Source of the DNA: Methanobacteriota archaeon
Lineage (GTDB): Archaea; Thermoplasmatota; Poseidoniia; Poseidoniales; Poseidoniaceae
Direction: 5' to 3'
DNA: 12,621 nucleotides
NCBI GenBank assembly: GCA_002727515.1
Contig: PBXF01000035.1
Span: 40,577 to 53,197, forward strand
Within the stretch, counting starts at the first letter, position 1, and each line of letters begins with the position of its first letter. Position numbers and translations under genes: made by a program. The notes beneath the pieces are model-generated. The model made no database searches. It had not been told where the DNA came from and saw nothing but the letters and a program-made list of their open reading frames with translations. Shown here in pieces: positions 6,820 through 12,621 of the stretch.

Positions 6820-7386
6820 TTAATCACCTCTGTCAAGTTGTACTAAGTGTAGGATATGAGGTATTGTTCGACCGTCTATTTCAATTGCAACATATCCTTC
6901 AACTGCGAGGCCATTCCATTTTTTACAAATCGATTTGGATGCTGCTAGACCCGCTTCATTATGTGGGTGAACTGTTATTTCAATCAAGGATTGTTCAGTC
7001 CTATCTCTTTGCCAAGTAAATATCGCATCAACGCATGCGGATGCAATGCCCATGCCTCTCCATTTTTTACGAACCCAGTATCCCAAATTGTAAGCAGATG
7101 CTGCGAGTTGGAGTTCGTCGCCTAGTCCTATCATACCAATAAACGAGTTATCATTAGTAGAGTGAATAGCCCAAAAATGAATTTTATCTCCATTTCTATG
7201 CATTTCTAGATCAATCATTAGATCAGCAATTTGACCCCTTGCTTCTTCGCCTTCCTTCAACCATGGAAGAGCCGCTTTTGCTGCAACCGGATCTTCCATG
7301 TATGCTTCTGTAACCTCTGGCAAGATTCTTCTATTGACCGGCCGCAAGATAGCCAAATCATTGACGGATAACTCTGGCGTCTCCAT
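6820..7386 (-). CDS. GNAT-family N-acetyltransferase (RimJ/RimL-like)
   Basis: Predicted acetyl-CoA-dependent N-acetyltransferase of 188 residues. The acetyl-CoA pyrophosphate loop is RGMGIA (residues 110-115) after the strand NLGYWVRKKW, with the downstream ITVHPHNEAGLAASKSICKKWNG segment typical of RimJ/RimL-like enzymes (N-x-x-S/A-x-x). An N-terminal ILRPVN strand opens the fold in the usual way. The acceptor could be a protein N-terminus or an amino sugar or metabolite; the neighbouring deacetylase-family gene would suit a sugar, but this is only context. Two adjacent ATGs exist at 7389 and 7386; the second is chosen because AGGTGA is exactly four bases before it, as at other genes here. 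The RBS overlaps the TGA of the upstream zinc-ribbon gene, and the stop abuts the deacetylase start, so the three genes are very probably one operon. Confidence 0.85.
   Translation of the reverse strand: METPELSVNDLAILRPVNRRILPEVTEAYMEDPVAAKAALPWLKEGEEARGQIADLMIDLEMHRNGDKIHFWAIHSTNDNSFIGMIGLGDELQLAASAYNLGYWVRKKWRGMGIASACVDAIFTWQRDRTEQSLIEITVHPHNEAGLAASKSICKKWNGLAVEGYVAIEIDGRTIPHILHLVQLDRGD
6824..6829 (-). promoter_or_regulatory. Ribosome-binding site supporting a TTG start
   Basis: AGGTGA on the minus strand lies within the last codons of the acetyltransferase gene. It is followed by four bases, including its TAA stop, and then TTG at 6819. The fixed spacing makes the rare TTG initiation codon credible and implies translational coupling between the two genes. 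Confidence 0.7.
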
Positions 7387-7390
7387 CATT

Positions 7391-7396
7391 TCACCT
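7391..7396 (-). promoter_or_regulatory. Ribosome-binding site overlapping the upstream stop
   Basis: AGGTGA on the minus strand shares its first base with the TGA stop of the zinc-ribbon gene. It stands four bases from ATG 7386 but only one from ATG 7389, favouring the second ATG. The overlap indicates coupled translation. Confidence 0.68.
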
Positions 7397-8634
7397 CATG
7401 ATACACCTAGGTGTATTGTTGCAGAATTTACGTGTTCATTATCTGGCATAGATTGATTTGCTTTTTCAAGCATGGTCTTTACTTCGTTTGTCCTACCAAT
7501 TTGTTTCAAGACCATTCCTATGTGATAGATTAAATCGACATTTTCATCGGTTAGATGTGGGCCAAGAGAATCAATGGTTTTTGATGCTTCATCGTTCTTC
7601 CCAGCTTTTGTAAATTCAAGTGCCGTAACAACTTCTCTGTGAACTTGTCTTGCATCCCATGGCTCGCCTTTTGGCCAAGGCCAAAATCTTCCGTCGTTGA
7701 TTGGAATTGGAGCCACTGGTTGCTCGAAATTAACTTCTTGTGGCTCCACATCCGCAGGTGTTTCAGGCACAATATGCTCTGTAGCAGCTACTTCTTGTTC
7801 CTCCATAGGTGCTTGTTCTACAATTGGAGATGTTGTCTCTGCTTTCGCAGTAGCATCTGCATCTAAAGAAGGTGCTTCTTTTACTTTGACTGGTTCGGGA
7901 ATATCCAATTGTGATGCATCTTGAGTTTCCTCTTCTTGTTGGGTTTCACTTGAGGTAGTAAAGTCAAGGTCTGGAATCTCTGGAAGCGATACTGATTGAG
8001 GAGTTGGTGCCGGTGCTTTGTTAACAGCACTGAAATCTATCTTATTCTCATAGATTTCCTCTGATGGCAAGGAAGGTAATTCGCTACCACCTGTGTGTCC
8101 TTTCAAATCAACATCCATCTCGGGGCTATTGGGTGAGAACACTGCTCCCTTTCCTTTGTGAACAGGTTCTGGAACCTCGGCAAGAGGATCTACACCAGAA
8201 AAATCTAATTTTTGATAATCTTTGATTGGTTCTCCTATTTCATCAGCAGTGATATCTTCTGGAGCATGTGAAATGGTTTCATTTAATTCAGGTGATGATG
8301 AATCGATAAAACCTACCTTTTCAGGCTCTTCGCTTTCAAAATCTGTCGCTTCATATTGATTTATTTCCAAAGGATCTGAGTCTAGTGCTAAGACTACATC
8401 CAAGGCTTCTGTTTCCTCGTATGTATCATCATCGTCATCAGACATTAATTCATCGAATAGTGAACCACTAACCTCTGCAGAGACTTGGTCGCCTTGGTCC
8501 CTAGGTGCTTTGGTTAAATCGTAATAACATTGTACACAAGTTGTCGCCCCTGTAACGTTAACGAATTCACAGAAGGGGCATTTCTCGCCCTCTATTTCCG
8601 TAGTCGCTTTCCGTCGGAACATACCAATCAGCAT
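7396..8634 (-). CDS. Zinc-ribbon, acidic-linker, TPR-like protein (function unknown)
   Basis: Unrecognised 412-residue protein with a clear three-part plan. Residues 19-36 form a small zinc ribbon (C19-x2-C22, C33-x2-C36), the rubredoxin-like knuckle often found in archaeal adaptor proteins. Residues from about 45 to 310 are low in complexity, rich in Glu, Asp, Pro, Ser and Thr, and probably disordered. The last 100 residues begin with an aromatic, proline-rich stretch (RFWPWPKGEPW) and continue as amphipathic helix pairs (REVVTALEFTKAGKNDEASK, then DLIYHIGMVLKQIGRTNEVK) that look like one to two TPR-type repeats. No signal peptide or membrane helix is seen, so it is likely a cytoplasmic scaffold. 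The start is uncertain: ATG 8634 directly follows GGGGAGGAG, with ATG 8622 and TTG 8649 as alternatives. It heads an operon with a GNAT enzyme and a deacetylase-family enzyme and is divergent from the helicase gene. Confidence 0.7.
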   Translation of the reverse strand: MLIGMFRRKATTEIEGEKCPFCEFVNVTGATTCVQCYYDLTKAPRDQGDQVSAEVSGSLFDELMSDDDDDTYEETEALDVVLALDSDPLEINQYEATDFESEEPEKVGFIDSSSPELNETISHAPEDITADEIGEPIKDYQKLDFSGVDPLAEVPEPVHKGKGAVFSPNSPEMDVDLKGHTGGSELPSLPSEEIYENKIDFSAVNKAPAPTPQSVSLPEIPDLDFTTSSETQQEEETQDASQLDIPEPVKVKEAPSLDADATAKAETTSPIVEQAPMEEQEVAATEHIVPETPADVEPQEVNFEQPVAPIPINDGRFWPWPKGEPWDARQVHREVVTALEFTKAGKNDEASKTIDSLGPHLTDENVDLIYHIGMVLKQIGRTNEVKTMLEKANQSMPDNEHVNSATIHLGVS

Positions 8635-8685
8635 CTCCTCCCCGTTCAATTTCCTTGTTAAGTCTCACCCATTATCGAGCGCCGG

Positions 8686-8704
8686 AAATATGCTATACAT
8701 GTAT
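8686..8704 (+). promoter_or_regulatory. Candidate promoter region of the helicase gene (TATA-like plus palindrome)
   Basis: The A+T-rich stretch AAATATGCTATACATGTAT stands between the divergent operon and the helicase and precedes the helicase RBS by about 30 bp. That leaves room for a start site and a short leader. It ends in the perfect 10-bp palindrome ATACATGTAT (8695-8704), which could be a repressor site overlapping the promoter. Its presence argues against the longer reading frame that would start inside it at 8690. Function is inferred from position only. Confidence 0.4.
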
Positions 8705-8746
8705 CTTCACAGTCTATTCATGGGCGAAAAGGGCGAGGTGCGTAAA

Positions 8747-10696
8747 ATGAGCACACGCTCTACTGGCAACTCCAGAAAAATGACCCCACATGAGAAAAAA
8801 TGGATTAAATCTCAAGATCATTTCAATTGTTTTACTAATCTAATAAAAATAGAATTAGATGATGAATTGAATATGGTTAATGAACGCTGGAAAACATGGA
8901 GTAAGCAGAGACTTGTAGAAGCAGGCATCACGCTTTTCGACCTACGAGGTCGTTCATCTGGCCGTTTCTTTGGAGACCCCATTTTAGTTTTTGAATCTAG
9001 AGAGGGGCGCTTGCCGTATCATAAATTTGGCCACGGCGACATGGTAATAATTTCTAGAGCTAGACCTTGGAGTGAGAAAGTAGTGGAAGGAGTTGTTCTG
9101 GATACCAACAGAAATCGTATTCGAGTCATTGTTTCTGAGAAACCTGGAGACATACGCAAAGGAGGATGGAGATTAGATCGTGGAGCGAATAGAGTTGCTC
9201 ACGATAGAATGCATGATGCTTTGATTTCCTTCCACTCAACCGAAGGAGATGGAGGCACTAGTCTCAGAGACCTATTACTATGTCAGCCACACGACCTAGA
9301 GGCTTCAGCATCTATGCGCCCTGAGATTCATGGACAAAAACCTAGACCAGTTGACCTAGATAATATGATGCTAGATTCGAGTCAAAGAAATGCAATCGAT
9401 AAAGCATTATTACAGCGTTTAACTCTAATTCAAGGACCTCCGGGAACTGGTAAAACTCACACTGCAGTTCACCTTCTAAAAGCATTAACAGAAATGGGAA
9501 GGGGACCAATTCTGGCTTGTGCTGAATCAAATGTTGCGGTGGATAATTTACTGGAAGGTTTGCTGAATATAGGAGTAAAAGCAGTTCGATTTGGAAGACC
9601 GGTCAAAGTTAGAGAGTCTTTACGAGAAGCTACCTTAGATGCCTTATCTGCAAAGCACCCAAAGCAAGATGAAATTGCATTCATTCAAGAAGAGATGGAC
9701 GGGATTAAATCAAAATTACATGATTTGAAAGGAAAGGAAAGAGGCCTAGCCCATCGAGACATAAACAAAAATTATCGTGAGATACGAGATTTAGAATCTA
9801 GAATAATTGATGATGTTTTATCTGGAGCTGAGGTTCTATGTACAACAAACATAGGAGCGGGGCATTTTACACTTGAGAATAGAAAGTTTCCAATCGTTCT
9901 AATCGACGAGGCTACTCAAGCAACTGAACCCTCTTCGCTAGTGCCGATTGTTAAGGGTGCCAGACAAATAATATTGGTAGGAGACCACAAGCAGCTTCCC
10001 CCTACAGTAATCAGTAGAAATGCAGAAGAGGGCGGACTAAACATCCCTCTTTTTGAAAGATTAATTGAAAATGGAGTTCCATCTCATATGCTAACTACAC
10101 AGTATAGGATGCATTCAACGATTAGAGAATTCCCTTCCTCAAGATTTTACGAAAACCTGCTAGAAGATGGATGTAGTGATTCGGATAGGCCGCCTGCTGC
10201 TGGTTTCTTGTGGCCTGACTGGAATAAACCCGTAGCATTCATACCAATTCATGGGTCAGAAATTCAAGATTCAACTAGTTCTTCAAAATCAAATATGGAT
10301 GAAGCAGGAATGGTTGTAAAGGTTGTAAATGAACTACTAGCAATTGGTGATTTAATGCCAGATGACATTGGAGTAATTAGCCCATATTCTGGACAAGTAA
10401 GGCTTATTCGAGAACTTTTTGAAGAGAAAATTGAAGGGTTGGAAATAAAATCTGTCGACGGCTATCAGGGTCGTGAAAAGGAAGTTATTGTGCTTTCTAC
10501 CGTTAGATCAAATGACGACGGAGTTGTTGGTTTCTTATCTGATTACAGAAGGTTAAACGTTGCAATGACACGTGCTAAGAGAGGTTTGATTGTAATCGGG
10601 GACGACCGAACATTGAGAACTGATTCAACTTGGGCAAGTTGGCTTGAATGGGTTACTGAATCCAATTTGATGGCTTGGCATGTAGTTAACTCCTAA
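8747..10696 (+). CDS. Superfamily 1 helicase, IGHMBP2/UPF1-like
   Basis: ATP-dependent nucleic-acid helicase of 649 residues, of the SF1B UPF1-like group that translocates 5'-3' on single strands. The first 200 residues resemble the IGHMBP2 beta-barrel and stalk region (FGHGDMVIISRARP, then a barrel strand pattern). Core motifs appear in order: Walker A GPPGTGKT (230-237), motif II DEAT (387-390), motif III GDHKQLPPT, motif IV QYRM (452-455), motif V GYQGREKEVIVLSTVRS (572-588) and motif VI AMTRAKRG near 607. Motifs Ia (AESNVAVDNLLEGL) and VGFLSDYRRLNVA are also typical. The start at 8747 is chosen because AGGTGC lies five bases upstream and a TATA-like promoter precedes it; the open frame extends to ATG 8690 but that lies within the promoter-like region. 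Archaeal relatives are poorly characterised and may act on RNA, R-loops or DNA. No zinc-finger or R3H extension is seen. Confidence 0.92.
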   Translation: MSTRSTGNSRKMTPHEKKWIKSQDHFNCFTNLIKIELDDELNMVNERWKTWSKQRLVEAGITLFDLRGRSSGRFFGDPILVFESREGRLPYHKFGHGDMVIISRARPWSEKVVEGVVLDTNRNRIRVIVSEKPGDIRKGGWRLDRGANRVAHDRMHDALISFHSTEGDGGTSLRDLLLCQPHDLEASASMRPEIHGQKPRPVDLDNMMLDSSQRNAIDKALLQRLTLIQGPPGTGKTHTAVHLLKALTEMGRGPILACAESNVAVDNLLEGLLNIGVKAVRFGRPVKVRESLREATLDALSAKHPKQDEIAFIQEEMDGIKSKLHDLKGKERGLAHRDINKNYREIRDLESRIIDDVLSGAEVLCTTNIGAGHFTLENRKFPIVLIDEATQATEPSSLVPIVKGARQIILVGDHKQLPPTVISRNAEEGGLNIPLFERLIENGVPSHMLTTQYRMHSTIREFPSSRFYENLLEDGCSDSDRPPAAGFLWPDWNKPVAFIPIHGSEIQDSTSSSKSNMDEAGMVVKVVNELLAIGDLMPDDIGVISPYSGQVRLIRELFEEKIEGLEIKSVDGYQGREKEVIVLSTVRSNDDGVVGFLSDYRRLNVAMTRAKRGLIVIGDDRTLRTDSTWASWLEWVTESNLMAWHVVNS

Positions 10697-10733
10697 TGAC
10701 CATCCTTTCAAAGGCCATTCACCACGCATTACC

Positions 10734-11288
10734 ATGGCGGAGTCCCCTGTAAAGGTGAATAATCCAGGAACGATGGCTCAAGCGGCTGTTGCTGCAACAA
10801 TCCCGGAGGGAATGTTAATCGCTCCAGTGTGGAAGAGAATTGTTGGATTTATGCTAGATGTGTTTCTTTTAGTTGTCATACTCGGCTTTGCCACGCAAGG
10901 AACATTTTTTTCTTATTTATCGGCCTTTGATTTGATTTTTACAGATCAGGCAATTTATGTTGCGATGACTTGGATAATGCATCTAACCTTTTTCTGGCTT
11001 TACTTCAAGTATACTGGTCGATATTACGGAAGATCTCTTGGCCAAAGAGCGATGAGAATTGCTATTGTTAACAATGACGGAACACTTCTTGATGATAGTC
11101 ATTGGGGGAGAAGGTCTGCACACAAAACGAAGTATGTAATTCCATATCTCGGTCAAATCCTAGGTATTTGGGATGTTGTAAAAACGTTCAAGCATGAAGG
11201 TAAAAGAAGCCCTGTAGACCTTTCAAATCAGACCTTTGCCGCTGTAGATTGGTCGCTTCCATCAAATACTCGCGGAGGCTTGAGGTAA
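10734..11288 (+). CDS. RDD-family membrane protein
   Basis: Small integral membrane protein of 184 residues. The three family-defining residues are visible: R35 and D42 in WKRIVGFMLDVFLL (first membrane helix, about 36-52) and D162 in PVDLSNQTFAAVDW near the C-terminus. A second membrane helix lies at about 73-91, followed by the conserved GRSLGQRAMRIAIVNNDG segment and a shorter hydrophobic stretch around 134-150. Some RDD proteins have been linked to sodium or proton exchange in bacteria, but most are uncharacterised, so no transport activity is assigned. The first 30 residues are hydrophilic and Ala-rich. ATG 10734 has no visible RBS; ATG 10812 follows GGAGG by two bases and would give a 158-residue protein starting just before the RDD domain, so the start is open. 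It lies 37 bp after the helicase and may be co-transcribed with it. Confidence 0.8.
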   Translation: MAESPVKVNNPGTMAQAAVAATIPEGMLIAPVWKRIVGFMLDVFLLVVILGFATQGTFFSYLSAFDLIFTDQAIYVAMTWIMHLTFFWLYFKYTGRYYGRSLGQRAMRIAIVNNDGTLLDDSHWGRRSAHKTKYVIPYLGQILGIWDVVKTFKHEGKRSPVDLSNQTFAAVDWSLPSNTRGGLR

Positions 11289-11348
11289 GCACGCTGTTTG
11301 TGGTTGTATTCAAGTACAGTTGCGTTAGTGGAAGGGATAGTGGGCGAC

Positions 11349-12428
11349 ATGACGGCTGCAACTTCAGGAAAAAACGGCTCTTTGAGTGCCGAAATTCTAG
11401 AAATTAAAATGGAAATAGATGATGACGATGAAGACGTCATCCAAACTACAATATCCATATCAAACGAAGCACCTGTTCCCATGGGCGGCCTTGATGTATC
11501 AGTCATAACTAATGATGGAAGAAAATATAATTCTATCGAAGGCGTTACAAGTTTAGGCCCGGGTGTTGAAAGAAATTGGAATTTTGAATTCCCTCTTGAT
11601 TCTGGTGAGTGGACATTTGCGCTCTCTGGTTCAGACTCTGACATTAAGATGGGGCCTTTTGCACATGATTTCGAATATAGCGCAACGCAAGGTCGAAAAC
11701 TATCAAACACAATGGGCTCCTCGTTATTTGCTGGAGCATTTGGTGATGATCTAGAAGAATTTGGTAATGTTAGAGAACGTGAAGTTATAGACCCTTCAAA
11801 GGTTGTAATGACCTCATATTCAGCAGAAAATTCCAGAGGTGGAGACACACTAATCAAAGCTGATTTAGACAAATTATCTACCGGAATGACCTCTACATCC
11901 GGATTAGATGCAAGGTCAGCTCCAATTCTGAACTCAAATCCGGTTAGAGAAGCGCCTATGTCTCAATCCTCGAGAACTAATGACCCCCTTTTAGCTCACA
12001 ATTCATCATCATCCTCGATGAGAGAATCTCCTATGCTCCCTAGTCAAAGAGATGAGCCTGCGGCTCAATCCCCTGACCCGTTACTTGCTCCAATTACTCC
12101 AAAACCAAAACCACAGCCTCCCGCTGACCCCCCGGCCTCCTCAAAAGGCCCACCATTGCCACCAGCAACCCCTCCGCCTTCTAGCCCACCAGCGGGACCT
12201 CCAAGCGGACCTCCATCCGGCCCACCAACCCCTCCTACTTCACCACCAAAGCCGCCAACAGGGCCACCATCTGGACCCCCAAGTGGTCCGCCGTCCGGGC
12301 CTCCATCCGGCCCACCAACCCCTCCCGCTTCACCACCAAATCCGCCTACAGGGCCACCATCCGGACCTCCATCCGGCCCTCCAAAAGGCCCTCCTGGACC
12401 GCCTCCAAAATCTAACGATAACGAATAA
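11349..12428 (+). CDS. Beta-rich protein with long proline/serine/glycine C-terminal tail (function unknown)
   Basis: Unrecognised 359-residue protein. The first 115 or so residues look like a beta-sandwich: alternating hydrophobic strands such as AEILEIKMEID, TTISISNEA, GLDVSVITNDG and WTFALSGSDSDI, comparable to CARDB/Ig-type domains. A Ser/Asp/Asn-rich, probably disordered middle part follows. From about residue 245 to the end the chain is dominated by Pro, with repeats of PPSGPPSG, PPTPP and PPTGPP. No signal peptide, membrane helix or sortase-like anchor is seen, so it appears cytoplasmic unless exported by another route. The start is uncertain: ATG 11349 begins the domain cleanly, GTG 11340 follows GGAAGG, and an open frame reaches TTG 11298 just after the RDD stop. 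Proline pairs of this density would be expected to need aIF5A during translation. The codons of the tail are much richer in G+C than the rest of the window. It sits between the RDD gene and the next gene on the same strand. Confidence 0.68.
   Translation: MTAATSGKNGSLSAEILEIKMEIDDDDEDVIQTTISISNEAPVPMGGLDVSVITNDGRKYNSIEGVTSLGPGVERNWNFEFPLDSGEWTFALSGSDSDIKMGPFAHDFEYSATQGRKLSNTMGSSLFAGAFGDDLEEFGNVREREVIDPSKVVMTSYSAENSRGGDTLIKADLDKLSTGMTSTSGLDARSAPILNSNPVREAPMSQSSRTNDPLLAHNSSSSSMRESPMLPSQRDEPAAQSPDPLLAPITPKPKPQPPADPPASSKGPPLPPATPPPSSPPAGPPSGPPSGPPTPPTSPPKPPTGPPSGPPSGPPSGPPSGPPTPPASPPNPPTGPPSGPPSGPPKGPPGPPPKSNDNE
12211..12390 (+). repeat. Two-copy 90-bp tandem repeat within the proline tail
   Basis: Bases 12211-12270 recur at 12301-12360 with four differences in 60, giving a 90-bp period, or 30 codons. 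The last 30 bp of each unit has diverged but keeps the same Pro-Ser-Gly pattern. At protein level the shared part is PPSGPPTPP-(T/A)-SPP-(K/N)-PPTGPPSGPP. The in-frame period means copy-number change would lengthen or shorten the tail without a frameshift. Confidence 0.85.
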
Positions 12429-12431
12429 CTG

Positions 12432-12437
12432 AGGTAA
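12432..12437 (+). promoter_or_regulatory. Ribosome-binding site for the last gene
   Basis: AGGTAA stands four bases before ATG 12442, only a few bases after the stop of the proline-tail gene. The spacing equals that of three other genes in the window, which supports both the start and co-translation in one message. Confidence 0.55.
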
Positions 12438-12441
12438 TGCA

Positions 12442-12621
12442 ATGTCTGATGATTCATTTGTTATGGAAATGTGCGGTAATAGAGCCGCATGGCAAATTGT
12501 TGTAGACGGAGTTGACAATATCAACCTTGAAAAGGTTGGAAAGCGAATTCAAGAAGATGGTTATGAAATTGGAATAATGACTCGTTTAGCATGGACGTTT
12601 TCAGGGCCTGCGGAACTAACA
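12442..12621 (+). CDS. Start of an unrecognised gene (3' end outside window)
   Basis: The frame stays open for 60 codons to the window edge, beginning MSDDSFVMEMCGNRAAWQIV and containing a mixed helix/strand stretch (NLEKVGKRIQEDGYEIGIMT). I do not recognise the family. No signal peptide or membrane helix is visible in this part. Support for it being real comes from the RBS at the standard spacing, the 13-bp distance from the preceding stop, the same strand as its neighbours and ordinary A+T-rich codon use. It probably forms an operon with the proline-tail protein. Acidic residues are spread through the segment, but no motif can be named. Confidence 0.6.
   Translation, partial: MSDDSFVMEMCGNRAAWQIVVDGVDNINLEKVGKRIQEDGYEIGIMTRLAWTFSGPAELT

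Noticed and set aside
8690..8746. N-terminal extension of the helicase from ATG 8690
   Set aside because: It covers a TATA-like region and lacks an RBS, while ATG 8747 has AGGTGC at a proper distance.
12211..12390. CRISPR-like or mobile-element repeat
   Set aside because: The repeat is coding, in frame, lacks spacers of constant length and has no flanking transposase or cas gene.
12120..12410. Collagen-like GPP repeat
   Set aside because: Glycine recurs mostly every fourth residue (SGPP), not every third, so a triple helix is not expected.
12065..12457. Glycine-rich open frame on the minus strand
   Set aside because: It is the mirror of the proline-codon repeats (GGN opposite CCN) and has no independent support.

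Overview
The window looks like chromosomal DNA of an archaeon, most likely a marine planktonic euryarchaeote of the Marine Group II (Poseidoniales) kind. Evidence seen directly: an archaeal/eukaryotic-type FEN1 with a C-terminal PCNA-binding motif, a THUMP-type tRNA G10 methyltransferase with the archaeal DPMCGTGG/DPPYGR signatures, an IGHMBP2/UPF1-like SF1 helicase, ribosome-binding sites matching an archaeal 16S 3' end (AGGTGA), A+T-rich intron-free DNA and tight gene packing. A fused, bacterial-style RibD and a CaiB-type CoA-transferase fit the mixed gene content of such marine archaea. The group-level assignment is inference; nothing here is a marker that settles it.

Layout. 1-1984 (+): 3' part of ribD, then a tRNA guanine-10 methyltransferase read from an RBS lying on the end of ribD. 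1956-2357 (-): a small CxxCC-cluster (YkgJ-type) protein, tail-to-tail with it. 2434-2510 (+): tRNA-Arg(UCG) with encoded CCA. 2564-3592 (+): FEN1. 3578-4597 (-): family III CoA-transferase. 4650-6077 (+): polytopic membrane protein resembling GT-C glycosyltransferases. 6067-8634 (-): three-gene operon of a zinc-ribbon/acidic/TPR-like protein, a GNAT acetyltransferase and a polysaccharide-deacetylase-family protein, with start and stop codons nearly touching. 8747-10696 (+): helicase. 10734-11288 (+): RDD membrane protein. 11349-12428 (+): protein with a beta-rich head and a long Pro-Ser-Gly tail carrying a 90-bp DNA repeat. 12442-12621 (+): start of an unrecognised gene.

How the genes relate. 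Housekeeping information processing (tRNA modification, tRNA-Arg, FEN1, helicase) and cofactor synthesis (RibD) are interleaved with lineage-type genes. All three convergent gene pairs overlap at their 3' ends, and there is no gene-free stretch above 300 bases. The largest gaps (about 110 bp at 8635-8746, about 76 bp at 2358-2433, 53 bp at 2511-2563 and 52 bp at 4598-4649) hold the divergent or upstream control regions. I saw no insertion sequence, phage gene, CRISPR array, toxin-antitoxin pair or defence island. The least explained items are the polyproline protein, the zinc-ribbon/acidic protein and the GT-C-like membrane protein.
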